Shown here in pieces: positions 46,309 through 55,052 of a stretch of 64,000 nucleotides of DNA. The translations under genes and the position numbers were made by a program. Source of the stretch: Planctomycetaceae bacterium. GTDB lineage: Bacteria; Planctomycetota; Planctomycetia; Planctomycetales; Planctomycetaceae. The notes below the pieces were generated by a model. It saw nothing but the letters and a program-made list of their open reading frames with translations. It was not told the DNA's origin and ran no database searches. The stretch is taken from contig PBOJ01000112.1 of NCBI GenBank assembly GCA_002724315.1, positions 1 through 64,000 of the forward strand. The letters are read 5' to 3'. Every line of letters starts with the position of its first letter. Positions within the stretch are counted from its first letter, which is position 1.

Positions 46309-46337
46309 ATTATAGTTGGCGGCGAGGAGTGTGTCTC
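46309..46337 (-). promoter_or_regulatory. yqgE promoter
   Basis: On the minus strand GAGACA (46337-46332, 4/6) and a perfect TATAAT (46314-46309) are separated by 17 bases, with the -10 ending 40 bases before the ATG at 46268. The -10 overlaps the plus-strand element TATAGT at 46311-46316. Confidence 0.6.
46311..46316 (+). promoter_or_regulatory. Candidate -10 of the alpha/beta-hydrolase operon
   Basis: TATAGT (5/6) ends 40 bases before the ATG at 46357 and overlaps the minus-strand TATAAT of yqgE, so the same few bases can serve both directions. No clear plus-strand -35 is seen. Confidence 0.45.
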
Positions 46338-46356
46338 ACTGGAGAGGAGAAGCGGC

Positions 46357-47424
46357 ATGGACTCGAAGGAAATGCCGGTTGATGTGGCGTGGCTTGACTC
46401 GGTGACCCGGGCACCGGCCCGTGTTCCGAGGGACAAGCTCAGGCCATTGGCAGGCGTGTTGCTCCGGGAGAATGCGGATCCGGTCAAGACGCGTCGCGAG
46501 TGGATTCGGCATCGGCAGACGCTGCGGGCGGCCTGGATGAGGTTTCTGGGTCCGATGCCAGAACGGCCGATTTCGGCCGATTTCGAAGTGCTGAGGGACG
46601 AGAAGCTGACCGGTGTGCGACGGCAGTTGATCCGGTATGAGGCCGAGGCGGGCCAGCCGGTCGAAGCGTACCTGTTGTTTCCCCGCACGGCGGCGAGGAC
46701 AACTCGTCCTCGGCCGGGCATCGTTGCGCTGCACCAGACAACCGGTGACACGATCGAACAGATTGCCGGGGTCAAGGGGCCGCTGATGCAGCAGATCGGC
46801 CTGCAATTGGCTCGGCGTGGGTTCGTGGTAATCTGTCCGCGGAACTACCTGTGGCAGAACGTGACGAAGTATCTCGAGGCGGTGGACAAGTTCCGTCGGC
46901 GGCATCCCGGTACGCTGGGGATGCACAAGATGCTCTACGATTCGCAACGGGCCGTCGACATCCTGGCGGCGTTGCCCGGGGTGGACGCCGATCGGATCGG
47001 CGCAACCGGTCATTCACTTGGCGGCAAGGAAACGCTCTATCTCGCTGCGTTCGATGAGCGAATCGCCGCAGCGGTTGCCAGCGAGGGCGGGGTGGGCTTC
47101 CGTTTCACCAACTGGAACGCGCCCTGGTATCTGGGCAAGGGGATCGACAAGGACACGTTTCCGCTGAATCACCACCAGTTGCTGGCGCTGGCGGCTCCCC
47201 GACCATTCCTGGTGCTGGCCGGAGAGAATTCCAGCCCGTCGGCCTCGGATGGTGACCGCACGTGGCCACTTGTCGAAGCGGCCCTGCCCGCATGGAGGCT
47301 TTACGGGGGGCGGTCGAGATTGGGACTGTTCAATCACCGCCAGGGACACTCGATCCCGCCGATTGCCTTCTCGAGGCTCCATGAGTGGCTGGCCACGTAC
47401 CTGCGGTTGAAGGTGACTGGATGA
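46357..47424 (+). CDS. Alpha/beta hydrolase, dienelactone-hydrolase/acetyl-esterase-like
   Basis: The 355-residue protein starts at the ATG preceded by GGAGAGGAG. The nucleophile elbow is G218-H-S220-LGG, the histidine is H331 in QGHSIPP, and the acid is probably in the AGENSSPSASDGD loop. An insertion before the elbow (about 165-190) fits the dienelactone-hydrolase-like/acetyl-xylan-esterase-like proteins of planctomycetes. There is no signal peptide, so it is cytoplasmic. It is divergent from yqgE, and its last four bases overlap the start of the acetyltransferase gene (ATGA), which means the two are translationally coupled. The substrate is not known. Confidence 0.85.
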   Translation: MDSKEMPVDVAWLDSVTRAPARVPRDKLRPLAGVLLRENADPVKTRREWIRHRQTLRAAWMRFLGPMPERPISADFEVLRDEKLTGVRRQLIRYEAEAGQPVEAYLLFPRTAARTTRPRPGIVALHQTTGDTIEQIAGVKGPLMQQIGLQLARRGFVVICPRNYLWQNVTKYLEAVDKFRRRHPGTLGMHKMLYDSQRAVDILAALPGVDADRIGATGHSLGGKETLYLAAFDERIAAAVASEGGVGFRFTNWNAPWYLGKGIDKDTFPLNHHQLLALAAPRPFLVLAGENSSPSASDGDRTWPLVEAALPAWRLYGGRSRLGLFNHRQGHSIPPIAFSRLHEWLATYLRLKVTG

Positions 47425-48449
47425 GTGACGGGCGATCCATCGAGATCGAGCGTGCACCGGTTTCGGCCGGGCTTGCCGACGAGTTGGCCGTGTTCTGGGA
47501 AGAGACCTTCGGGACATCTTTCGACGAAACCCGCGAGGTGCTCGGGAACGGGCTTGAGGTGGGCCGGAATCGTGACATCGTGTGGTTTGTCCGTCGCAAT
47601 CCCTCCGAGGATGTTGCCGAGACCTGTGGCCTGGGAGCGACCTGCCAGTTGACCATTTCGATCGACCAGCCGGAACTGGGTGGCTTGGGAGGAGTGGCCA
47701 CTGCCGAAGACTGTCGTCGCCAGGGATTGGCCGAACGGTTGTGCCGTGAGGCCCGAGACCTGTTTCGCGAAGCGGGTGGCGAGGCGGTGTTCCTGGGCAC
47801 GATCAATCCGGCCGCGGCACGGGTCTACAATCGGTTGGGCTGGAGACGGCTGGCTGGGAGCACCGTCTACGCCAACATCACCGGCGATCAGTCGCCGGAG
47901 GAGTTCTTGGTTGACTGGTTCCGCGGGGCCACCGGACCGGTGACCGTTGTCCCGGGAACAGCCCACGCCCGGATCCCGATGATTCCGCTGCTGCTGACCC
48001 CACACAGCGAACAGGTTCTTGATGCCAATGTTGATCTGTTGTCCGTTCGGTACGCTCGGCAGAACTCGTGCATGGGCCTTTATCCACGCTACGCCGAATT
48101 GGCATCAGCCGGAGGGGCATGGTTTGGGGGCTGGAGCGAGAACGGACGGCTGGTCGGGTTGTCCAGCGTCAGGCCGCTGCCGGTCGCCGATGGTGAGCCA
48201 GGTTGGACAGCCCAGCTCGACGGTTGTGTTCACCGGGTGGCACGCGCGGCCTGGCGTGATCTGATCGACGCCGCACTGGACTGGGCCAGGGAGGCGGGTG
48301 CCGGCGAGGCACTGGTGGTGACATCGGTGGAAGACGAATCGAAGAGAATTCAGTTCGAGGCAAACGGGTTCGTGCCGGATGGTGCTGGTGACGAGATCGA
48401 CATCGACGGGCGACGGGTGGGGACGGCAAGGCTGAAACGACAGTTGTAG
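47421..48449 (+). CDS. GNAT-family N-acetyltransferase, possibly two-domain
   Basis: The 342-residue protein contains a GNAT domain with the acetyl-CoA loop GGVATAEDCRRQGLA (about 90-104), where RRQGLA fits the Q/RxxGxG/A motif, followed by FLGTINPAAARVYNRLGWR. The second half (about 190-342) ends in LVVTSVEDESKRIQFEANGF and looks like a second, degenerate GNAT fold without a clear acetyl-CoA loop. The double-GNAT layout resembles enzymes that acetylate amines or antibiotics, but the target is unknown. It overlaps the hydrolase stop by four bases and precedes the transporter by 15 bases. No signal peptide is present. Confidence 0.82.
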   Translation: MSDGRSIEIERAPVSAGLADELAVFWEETFGTSFDETREVLGNGLEVGRNRDIVWFVRRNPSEDVAETCGLGATCQLTISIDQPELGGLGGVATAEDCRRQGLAERLCREARDLFREAGGEAVFLGTINPAAARVYNRLGWRRLAGSTVYANITGDQSPEEFLVDWFRGATGPVTVVPGTAHARIPMIPLLLTPHSEQVLDANVDLLSVRYARQNSCMGLYPRYAELASAGGAWFGGWSENGRLVGLSSVRPLPVADGEPGWTAQLDGCVHRVARAAWRDLIDAALDWAREAGAGEALVVTSVEDESKRIQFEANGFVPDGAGDEIDIDGRRVGTARLKRQL

Positions 48450-48464
48450 AGCGGGAACGATGCC

Positions 48465-50471
48465 ATGACCGAGCACGATGACCAGCTGTTGCCAGTGCCC
48501 GAGTCGACAACACCGAAAAAACGGGCTGGCGGGGCTCTCCAGCCGTGGGATGTCGGTGACCTGCCCGAACCGCCGACGATGGACTGGAGGAAACTGCCGA
48601 CGCTGATCGGGCCGGGAATCCTGATGGCCGGCGTAGCGATCGGAGCGGGGGAATGGCTGTTTGGGCCGGCCGTCAGTGCCCAATACGGCGGAACACTGCT
48701 TTGGCTGGCCACGCTGTCAATATTGGGACAGGTGTTCTTCAACATCGAGGTGATGCGGTACGCCCTGTACTGCGGCGAGCCGATCGTGGTCGGCTACTTC
48801 CGGACGACCCCTGGTCCACGGTTGTGGTTGCCGATCTACCTGTTGCTGGAGATCTGCAACATCTGGCCGTTCATGGCGGCCAACGCGGCGGTGCCGTTGG
48901 CCGCGGCGATCTTTGGCCACTTGCCGACCGATGCCGATTACCGGCTGCTGGGGATCACGTTGACCGAGGCCGAATGGGTCAAGGCGATGGGTTACGCGAT
49001 CTTCCTGCTGGCGTTCTTGCCACTGGTTTTTGGCGGAACGATTTACCGCGTGATCGAGAAGATGATGACCTTCAAGGTGGTTGTCGTCCTGTTGGTGGTG
49101 GCCGTGATCGCGGTGTTCCAGGTCAGCTGGGACAACATGGTCGAGGTGGTGACCGGGTTCGGGCGGTTTGGCCAGGTGCCTGACCGGGCCGAGTCGGTGA
49201 TAGCCGGGCGACATTTTTCTGTGAACCTGCCTGGCGGCGGTCGCGAGTTCACTCTCCGCGGATCCATCGGTGACGGGACGCCCGATTTCATCGAGCTGCT
49301 TGTTGACGGATCGAAGGTGGACCCACAGGGAAAGAACCAGGATGCCGAGACCCGGACGGTGCGGGCGAAACTCGAAAAGCTGGTGCGGAGCGAAGCGCGG
49401 GATGGCCGATTTCTCGTCGACGATCTTGATGGTCGAAGACGGCTGCTGATTCGGGGACGAATCCGTGACCCGCTGAAGAAACGTCGTGCCGAATCCGCCT
49501 GGGTGGCTGAGTCGTACATGCTGGTTGCCGGCGGCCGGACGCAGACCTTCGCCGTGGGCGAAGAGATGCCTGCGGAGGTCCGCGAGTGGGCTGACGAACT
49601 GGTGGCGTTGCAGGGAATGCGGCGGGTCGGGCTGGTCGGGTACATCGGCGAACATGGCGGGCTGCCCGATTTGAACTGGGCGATCATCATTGCCTTCGCG
49701 GCGATTGCCGGGGCGGGTGGCCTGTCCAACACTCTGGCGTCCAATTACGCGCGCGACAAAGGATGGGGTATGGGGCACCACGTGGGAGCGATTCCCAGTG
49801 CCATCGGAGGTCACAAGGTCGAACTCTCGCACGTTGGCATGGTCTTCGATGTCGACGACACGTCGCGGCAGCGCTGGAAGGGGTGGGTCCGTTATATTGT
49901 CCGTGACCAGGCCGGTGTCTGGCTGGGTTGCTGCCTTCTGGGGATGGCGCTGCCCTGCATGATGTCGCTGGAGTTCATCCGCAACGTGCCGGTTGAGGGA
50001 AACCGTGCTGCTGCGATGACCGCGGTAGGACTTGCCGATCACCTGCCCGGTTACCGCGGCCTGGTCTGGACGTTCATGCTGATGGTCAGTTTCCTGGTGC
50101 TGGCGCCCAATGCCGTATTCACCGGTGAACAGATTTCGCGGCGATGGACGGATGTGATCTGGACCATCAGTCCCCGCGCCCAGCGACTGGAAGGGGGACA
50201 GGTTCGACTGATCTACTACGGCATCCTGTCGCTTTACGGCGTGTGGGGCCTGTTTGCCCTGGCCTTCTTTGATCCGCTTCAGATTGCCATCATCGGCGCG
50301 GTGTTGCAGAACGTTGCACTGGGGTGCGCCGCGCTGCACACGCTTTACGTCAACCGCACGCTGCTACCACGCGAAATGCAGCCCAACCGGCTGATGCAAG
50401 TCGGCCTGGTCTTCTGCAGCGTGTTTTTCATCACGATCTCGATCGTGGTGGTGGTGACACGGGTGATGTAG
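48465..50471 (+). CDS. Nramp-like transporter with altered metal site and large soluble insertion
   Basis: The 668-residue membrane protein has about eleven hydrophobic segments and the Nramp (SLC11-like) core: TM1 is IGPGILMAGVAIGAGEWLFGP (about 48-68) and TM6 is AFAAIAGAGGLSNTLASNYARD (about 408-429). The metal-binding DPGN of TM1 is replaced by GAGE, and the MPH of TM6 is replaced by GLS, so it probably does not bind Mn/Fe in the classical way. A soluble, charged stretch of about 180 residues lies between the fifth and sixth segments (about 215-400). The substrate is unknown. It is third in the hydrolase-GNAT-transporter run and convergent with the PVC-heme gene. Confidence 0.82.
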   Translation: MTEHDDQLLPVPESTTPKKRAGGALQPWDVGDLPEPPTMDWRKLPTLIGPGILMAGVAIGAGEWLFGPAVSAQYGGTLLWLATLSILGQVFFNIEVMRYALYCGEPIVVGYFRTTPGPRLWLPIYLLLEICNIWPFMAANAAVPLAAAIFGHLPTDADYRLLGITLTEAEWVKAMGYAIFLLAFLPLVFGGTIYRVIEKMMTFKVVVVLLVVAVIAVFQVSWDNMVEVVTGFGRFGQVPDRAESVIAGRHFSVNLPGGGREFTLRGSIGDGTPDFIELLVDGSKVDPQGKNQDAETRTVRAKLEKLVRSEARDGRFLVDDLDGRRRLLIRGRIRDPLKKRRAESAWVAESYMLVAGGRTQTFAVGEEMPAEVREWADELVALQGMRRVGLVGYIGEHGGLPDLNWAIIIAFAAIAGAGGLSNTLASNYARDKGWGMGHHVGAIPSAIGGHKVELSHVGMVFDVDDTSRQRWKGWVRYIVRDQAGVWLGCCLLGMALPCMMSLEFIRNVPVEGNRAAAMTAVGLADHLPGYRGLVWTFMLMVSFLVLAPNAVFTGEQISRRWTDVIWTISPRAQRLEGGQVRLIYYGILSLYGVWGLFALAFFDPLQIAIIGAVLQNVALGCAALHTLYVNRTLLPREMQPNRLMQVGLVFCSVFFITISIVVVVTRVM

Positions 50472-50489
50472 AACCCGCCCGGTCCCGAC

Positions 50490-53400
50490 TCATTCCCCGA
50501 ACATCAAATCGTTGGGATTGCCTCGCGAGAGCAGGTAAGCGACCAGGTCCAGCAGTTCGTCTTTGCTCAGGGAGTGCAGCAGCTTCTCGGGCATCAGTGA
50601 TGTCTTTGACGGGCTTGTCTCATCGACCTTGTCGGCAGGGACCGTGGTGATCTTCGACGCGTCGAACGGGTCGGTCAGGATTGTCAGGGTGCCCTTGTTG
50701 TCATTGATGATGCGACCAGTGATCACCTTGCCGGCGGTGGTCAGAACCACGCTGGCCCGGTACTGGTCCGAGATGACCTTGCTGGGAACGATCAGCGACT
50801 CTGCCAGGTCCTTGATACTGAATCGACCGGCGACGTTGCTGAGGTCCGGACCGGTTGCCCCGCCGGTTCCATCGAACCGGTGGCAGGCACCGCAGCGGGC
50901 CGCCTGATAGGTCCGCCGGCCATTGGCGAAATTTCGACCGGCCAGGCCACCACGGCTGGCGTCAACCACTTGGGCAACCGTCCACGCCTGGCCCGGCCCC
51001 TTGGGCTTGGGCAGGGTGTCGAGTTTCACCGCCGGTGGTGCTACCGTCGTGGCCAGGGCTTTCTTTTCGGCTTCGGAGACATTGGCCAGTGCCTCCTTGC
51101 GGATGTTGTTCAGGAAGCCGTTGTAGCTGGCCCCTCCGCTGCGTCCTCCGGCATCTCCCAGCCATTTGAAGTACTCGCGCCGCTGATCCAGCGTCCATCC
51201 GTACCGCATTGTTCGCAGGACGAACGCGTAGTGGATCTTCTGCAGTTCGGGATGGTTGGAGAGCATGCGGGCAATTGTTCCGCCGTAACCCCGGTTGCGT
51301 GACAACAGCCGGGCCAGGTCCTCTTTCACCTTCGGAGACGGCTTCTTCATCAGGGCCAGCGTCTTGTCGATCACGGTGGGTGAATTGACATAGGCCAGTA
51401 GTTGCGACAGGTCGCGGTCGAGACGGTTGTCCCCGGTCGGGAAGGCCTTGTCGAGCTGCGCGAGCACAGGGGCTGCGGTGGCCTGGTCGGGGGCGCCCAT
51501 GCGGATGAACGTCAGCGAGTAGGCTCGCAGCAGCGCCAGCCGATTGTTGACACCGAGCTCGGCCCAGCCGAGTCCGGCCAGGGCCTTCAGCAGGTGGGGC
51601 CGCAGCGACTTGCTGCCTTGCCGGGCCAGGGCGATCACGCCGGTCAGCAGGCCTGCGGGATTCTCCTGAGCGAGGACCGCGTCCTGCCACGAGGCGACCG
51701 GTTGGGACTCCAGGGCGATTCGGGCCGCGTAGCGGATGTGGCGATCAGCATGACCAAGGTGGTTCAGCGCGGCCTGGACCGCTGCCGGATCCTGCTGGCC
51801 ATGGAAGTCCTCGAGCGATCGTCGCAACCGGCGGAGTGGGGCGAACTTGTCGGCGGCTGGACGGGCCGGGGCGGTTGATGCCTTGCCGGTGTAGGTGACC
51901 CGGAAGAGTTCCGACTGGGCTCCACGGCCACCGATGGTGAAGTACATGGCTCCGTCGTCACCGATCGCCACGTCGGTCAGCGGCAACGGCGCGCGGGCCA
52001 CGAATTCCTCGCGGATGCCGACGTAGCTGGCACCGCGAGGTTGCAGGTGCACCGCGTACATGGTGCCGAATGTCCAGTCGCACAGGTAAACGGCTCGCTG
52101 GTACTTCTCCGGAAATTTTGTCCCCGTGCCGAAGTTGACTCCGACTGGTGAGCCGGGACCGATGTCGACAACCTGCGGCAGGCTGTCGGCGTACCATGTG
52201 GGCCACTTGCCGGTTCCGCTGCGCCAGCCGAATTCGCTGCCGCTGACGGCGTGGCACAGCCGGGTCGGACGGTACCAGGGCGACCCCATGTCCCATTCCA
52301 TGTCGGCGTCGTAGGCAAACAACTCGCCCTCGGCACTGAAGTCCATGTCGTAGGCGTTGCGGTAACCGGCGCTGATGATACTCCAGGTCTTGCCATCCGG
52401 GTCGGTTCGGGCGATCCAGCCTCCCGGAGCCATTCGGCCCCGGGCGTGGCCGCGGGCATCCCATTGGCGTGGCAGCAGGAGGTCCTCGGACCAGTTCGAC
52501 GGCAGGTGATTGGCGGTCAGGCCAGCGGGAGGATTGGTGTGGTTGCCGGCGATCAGGTAGATCGATTTGCCGTCCGGCGAGAGTCTCAGTGCGTGAGGCC
52601 CGTGCTCACCACCTCCGGCCAGCGCCTTGAGTTTCTCGATCTTGTCCCATTCCCCGTCCTTGTTGCTGTCGACGGCACGGTAGAACCCGCTGCCGGGACC
52701 TCCGTTGATCGAAAAGTAAAGGTGGCCGAAGGCCACCAGCATGCCCTGGGCGCTGCTGATCGGCAGTTTCAGCTTCTCGACACGGGTCGGTTCCCCGCTG
52801 CCGATCTTCGGCGGGGTGATCCGGTAGATGCCTCGACCTCCCTGGTCGCTGGCCAGCAGTCTCCCCCGGCCATCACTGGCCAGGCAGACCCACGATCCCT
52901 GCGTAGGTTTCGGGACGGTGTAGAGCCGTTCAATCTGGAAACCGGGCAAAACCTGGAACAGGCCGCGGTTGGTGGCGACGCGTCCACCGCCGCCGAAGAC
53001 ATTGCCCCACGGTCCGACGCCCATGGCACCCAGGTCCGTTGCGGCCGTCCAGGTCTTGGAGTCGCGCGATGTGGCCACTTGCCAGCTCTTGTCGCTGACG
53101 ATGACCGATGTCTTGTTCGCGGTATCGCGGTAGACCAGTTTCACGGCCAGCCCTGCCGGACCGCCGTCGTTGCGACCTTCGATTTCGATCACGTTCTTGC
53201 CCGGCAGCAGGTGCTGCTGGATGTCGGTGGTGACCGGGGCGTTCCATTCGTCGCCGGCCAGCAGCCGCTTGCCGTTGATCCACACCACCAGGTGGTTGTC
53301 GCAACTGGCGATGATCTTCGCCTGCCTGGTCGTCGCGGTGAACGTGCGACGGAAGTAGTACCGGTCTTTGGCCTTGGCCGGTTTTCTGCCCCAGATCCAC

Positions 53401-53603
53401 CGGGCCTTTGGACCGGACTTGATGTCCAGCGTCTTGGAGGCGGTTTTCTTTTTCGTCGTCTTCGGGGTGGCCGCCTTGGCGCCCCGGACCTCGACGGGAA
53501 CCACCTCCGGTTTCTGGATGAACACCTCGTCGGCTGCCCGGGCGGCGGGCGAGATCATCACGATGGCCAGGAACAGTGACGTCAACAGGGCGTTGCGAAT
53601 CAT
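50490..53603 (-). CDS. PVC-type heme-binding propeller protein, paralogue 2
   Basis: The 1037-residue protein has a signal peptide (1-23), a lysine-rich linker, an N-terminal galactose-binding-like beta domain (about 68-190: YYFRRTFTA, VVWINGKRLLAG), the propeller (about 205-560, GGEHGPHAL, SEFGWRSG), a HEAT-like region (about 570-860) and a C-terminal cytochrome c domain with CGACHRFDG and SPSKTSLMPEKLL. The propeller and heme parts are close to the protein at 29324, but the N-terminal domain differs. It follows the DUF1501 gene by 48 bases in the PSD1-DUF1501-PVC operon starting at 57419. Dehydrogenase function is inferred only. Confidence 0.9.
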   Translation of the reverse strand: MIRNALLTSLFLAIVMISPAARAADEVFIQKPEVVPVEVRGAKAATPKTTKKKTASKTLDIKSGPKARWIWGRKPAKAKDRYYFRRTFTATTRQAKIIASCDNHLVVWINGKRLLAGDEWNAPVTTDIQQHLLPGKNVIEIEGRNDGGPAGLAVKLVYRDTANKTSVIVSDKSWQVATSRDSKTWTAATDLGAMGVGPWGNVFGGGGRVATNRGLFQVLPGFQIERLYTVPKPTQGSWVCLASDGRGRLLASDQGGRGIYRITPPKIGSGEPTRVEKLKLPISSAQGMLVAFGHLYFSINGGPGSGFYRAVDSNKDGEWDKIEKLKALAGGGEHGPHALRLSPDGKSIYLIAGNHTNPPAGLTANHLPSNWSEDLLLPRQWDARGHARGRMAPGGWIARTDPDGKTWSIISAGYRNAYDMDFSAEGELFAYDADMEWDMGSPWYRPTRLCHAVSGSEFGWRSGTGKWPTWYADSLPQVVDIGPGSPVGVNFGTGTKFPEKYQRAVYLCDWTFGTMYAVHLQPRGASYVGIREEFVARAPLPLTDVAIGDDGAMYFTIGGRGAQSELFRVTYTGKASTAPARPAADKFAPLRRLRRSLEDFHGQQDPAAVQAALNHLGHADRHIRYAARIALESQPVASWQDAVLAQENPAGLLTGVIALARQGSKSLRPHLLKALAGLGWAELGVNNRLALLRAYSLTFIRMGAPDQATAAPVLAQLDKAFPTGDNRLDRDLSQLLAYVNSPTVIDKTLALMKKPSPKVKEDLARLLSRNRGYGGTIARMLSNHPELQKIHYAFVLRTMRYGWTLDQRREYFKWLGDAGGRSGGASYNGFLNNIRKEALANVSEAEKKALATTVAPPAVKLDTLPKPKGPGQAWTVAQVVDASRGGLAGRNFANGRRTYQAARCGACHRFDGTGGATGPDLSNVAGRFSIKDLAESLIVPSKVISDQYRASVVLTTAGKVITGRIINDNKGTLTILTDPFDASKITTVPADKVDETSPSKTSLMPEKLLHSLSKDELLDLVAYLLSRGNPNDLMFGE

Positions 53604-53651
53604 TTGAGCGGTCTCGTATCGGAAGTCTCTTGAACGGACAGAATCGGTGTC

Positions 53652-55049
53652 TCAGGCGACCAGGTCGTCGACGATCTCTCCGTGGACGTCGGTCAGCCGG
53701 AAGTCGCGACCACTGTAGCGGAAAGTCAGTTGCTGGTGTTCGATGCCCATCAGGTGCAGGATCGTGGCGTGCAGGTCGTGGAAGTGGACCTTGTTCTCGA
53801 CCGCGTAGTAACCGTACTCGTCGGTCCGCCCGTGAACGATCCCGGGGCGTACACCGCCTCCGGCCATCCACATCGTGAACCCGTGCGGGTTGTGGTCACG
53901 CCCGTTTCCGTTCTCGGCCGTCGGTGTCCGACCGAATTCCCCGCCCCAGATGACCAGGGTCTCGTCGAGCAGTCCACGGGCCTCGAGGTCGGTCAGCAAT
54001 CCGGCGATCGGCTTGTCGACCGACCGGGCCATGTTCCGCATCGACGACTCGAGTCCGGAGTGGTGGTCCCAGCCGTTGCTGTTGCACTGGACGAAGCGGA
54101 CGCCTCGCTCGGAAAATCGGCGAGCCAGCAGGCACTGTCGGCCGAAGTCTTCGGTGGCCTTGTCGTCGATTCCGTAGAGGGCCTGGGTGGCGCGGGATTC
54201 GGTTTCCATCGCCTGCACTTCGGGGGCAGCGGCCTGCATGCGGAAGGCGAGTTCGAACGAGGCGATGCGGCCTTCCAGGGCCCGGTCGGCTCCGGTCAAT
54301 TCGAGCTGGTTGCGACCCAGCCGCCGGATCATCTCGAGTTCTTTTTTCTGTACGGCCCGGGATGCGGCCGGCTTGATGAAGGGAAACCTGGCTTTTGCGG
54401 CCGACGTACCGTCACGTCCCAGTGGCGTGCCCCCGCAGGCGGCCGGCAGGAAGGCCGAACTGAAGTTGTTGGCTCCCCCCTGGGAGAGTGCCTGGCAGAT
54501 GGTCACGTAACCGGGCAGGTTGCGGTTTTCGGTGCCCAGTCCGTAAACCAGCCAGGAGCCCAGGCTGGGACGGATGAAGGTGTCGGTTCCGGTGTGCCAT
54601 TCGAGCACCGCGCCGCCGTGGCGGGGATTGGTGCAGTGCATCGAGTTGACGATGCAGAGATCGTCGACATGGCCGGCGACGTGGGGAAACACCTCGCTGA
54701 CGGCGGCACCCGATTCGCCGTGGCGGCGGAAACCGAAGGGAGATCCGACCAGGTTGCCGTGGCGGAGCGGGAACGAGAGCACCCGCGGCTTGGCAAAGGG
54801 AAGCGGCCGTCCGTGCTCGGCGACCAGTCGGGGCTTGGGATCGAAGCTGTCGATGTGGCTCGGGCCGCCGAACATGAACAGCATGATCACCCGCTTGGCC
54901 CGTGGCGCCACGCCGGATGGCCGAGGCCGCAGCACGTCGTCGCCGTCCGCAGCGGTTTCATCGGCCAGCAGTCCCGTCAGCGCCAGCGAACCAAACCCGG
55001 CTCCGAGGTCGGAAAGGAATCGGCGGCGGTGTCCGGTTGTGGGTGTCAT
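53652..55049 (-). CDS. DUF1501 secreted protein (paralogue 5)
   Basis: The 465-residue protein has a Tat-like leader with HRRRFLSDLGAGFGSLAL (7-24). DUF1501 blocks are LFMFGGPSHIDSFDPKP (about 51-67), ESGAAVSEVFPH, RQCLLARRFSERG, WGGEFGRTPT and RDHNPHGFTMWMAGGG, with a C-terminal FRLTDVHGEIVDDL. The YSGRDFRLTDVHG ending matches the copy at 14556, so these two form one subgroup. It begins three bases after the PSD1 stop and precedes the PVC-type gene, so the three should be one transcript. Confidence 0.9.
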   Translation of the reverse strand: MTPTTGHRRRFLSDLGAGFGSLALTGLLADETAADGDDVLRPRPSGVAPRAKRVIMLFMFGGPSHIDSFDPKPRLVAEHGRPLPFAKPRVLSFPLRHGNLVGSPFGFRRHGESGAAVSEVFPHVAGHVDDLCIVNSMHCTNPRHGGAVLEWHTGTDTFIRPSLGSWLVYGLGTENRNLPGYVTICQALSQGGANNFSSAFLPAACGGTPLGRDGTSAAKARFPFIKPAASRAVQKKELEMIRRLGRNQLELTGADRALEGRIASFELAFRMQAAAPEVQAMETESRATQALYGIDDKATEDFGRQCLLARRFSERGVRFVQCNSNGWDHHSGLESSMRNMARSVDKPIAGLLTDLEARGLLDETLVIWGGEFGRTPTAENGNGRDHNPHGFTMWMAGGGVRPGIVHGRTDEYGYYAVENKVHFHDLHATILHLMGIEHQQLTFRYSGRDFRLTDVHGEIVDDLVA

Positions 55050-55052
55050 CGG

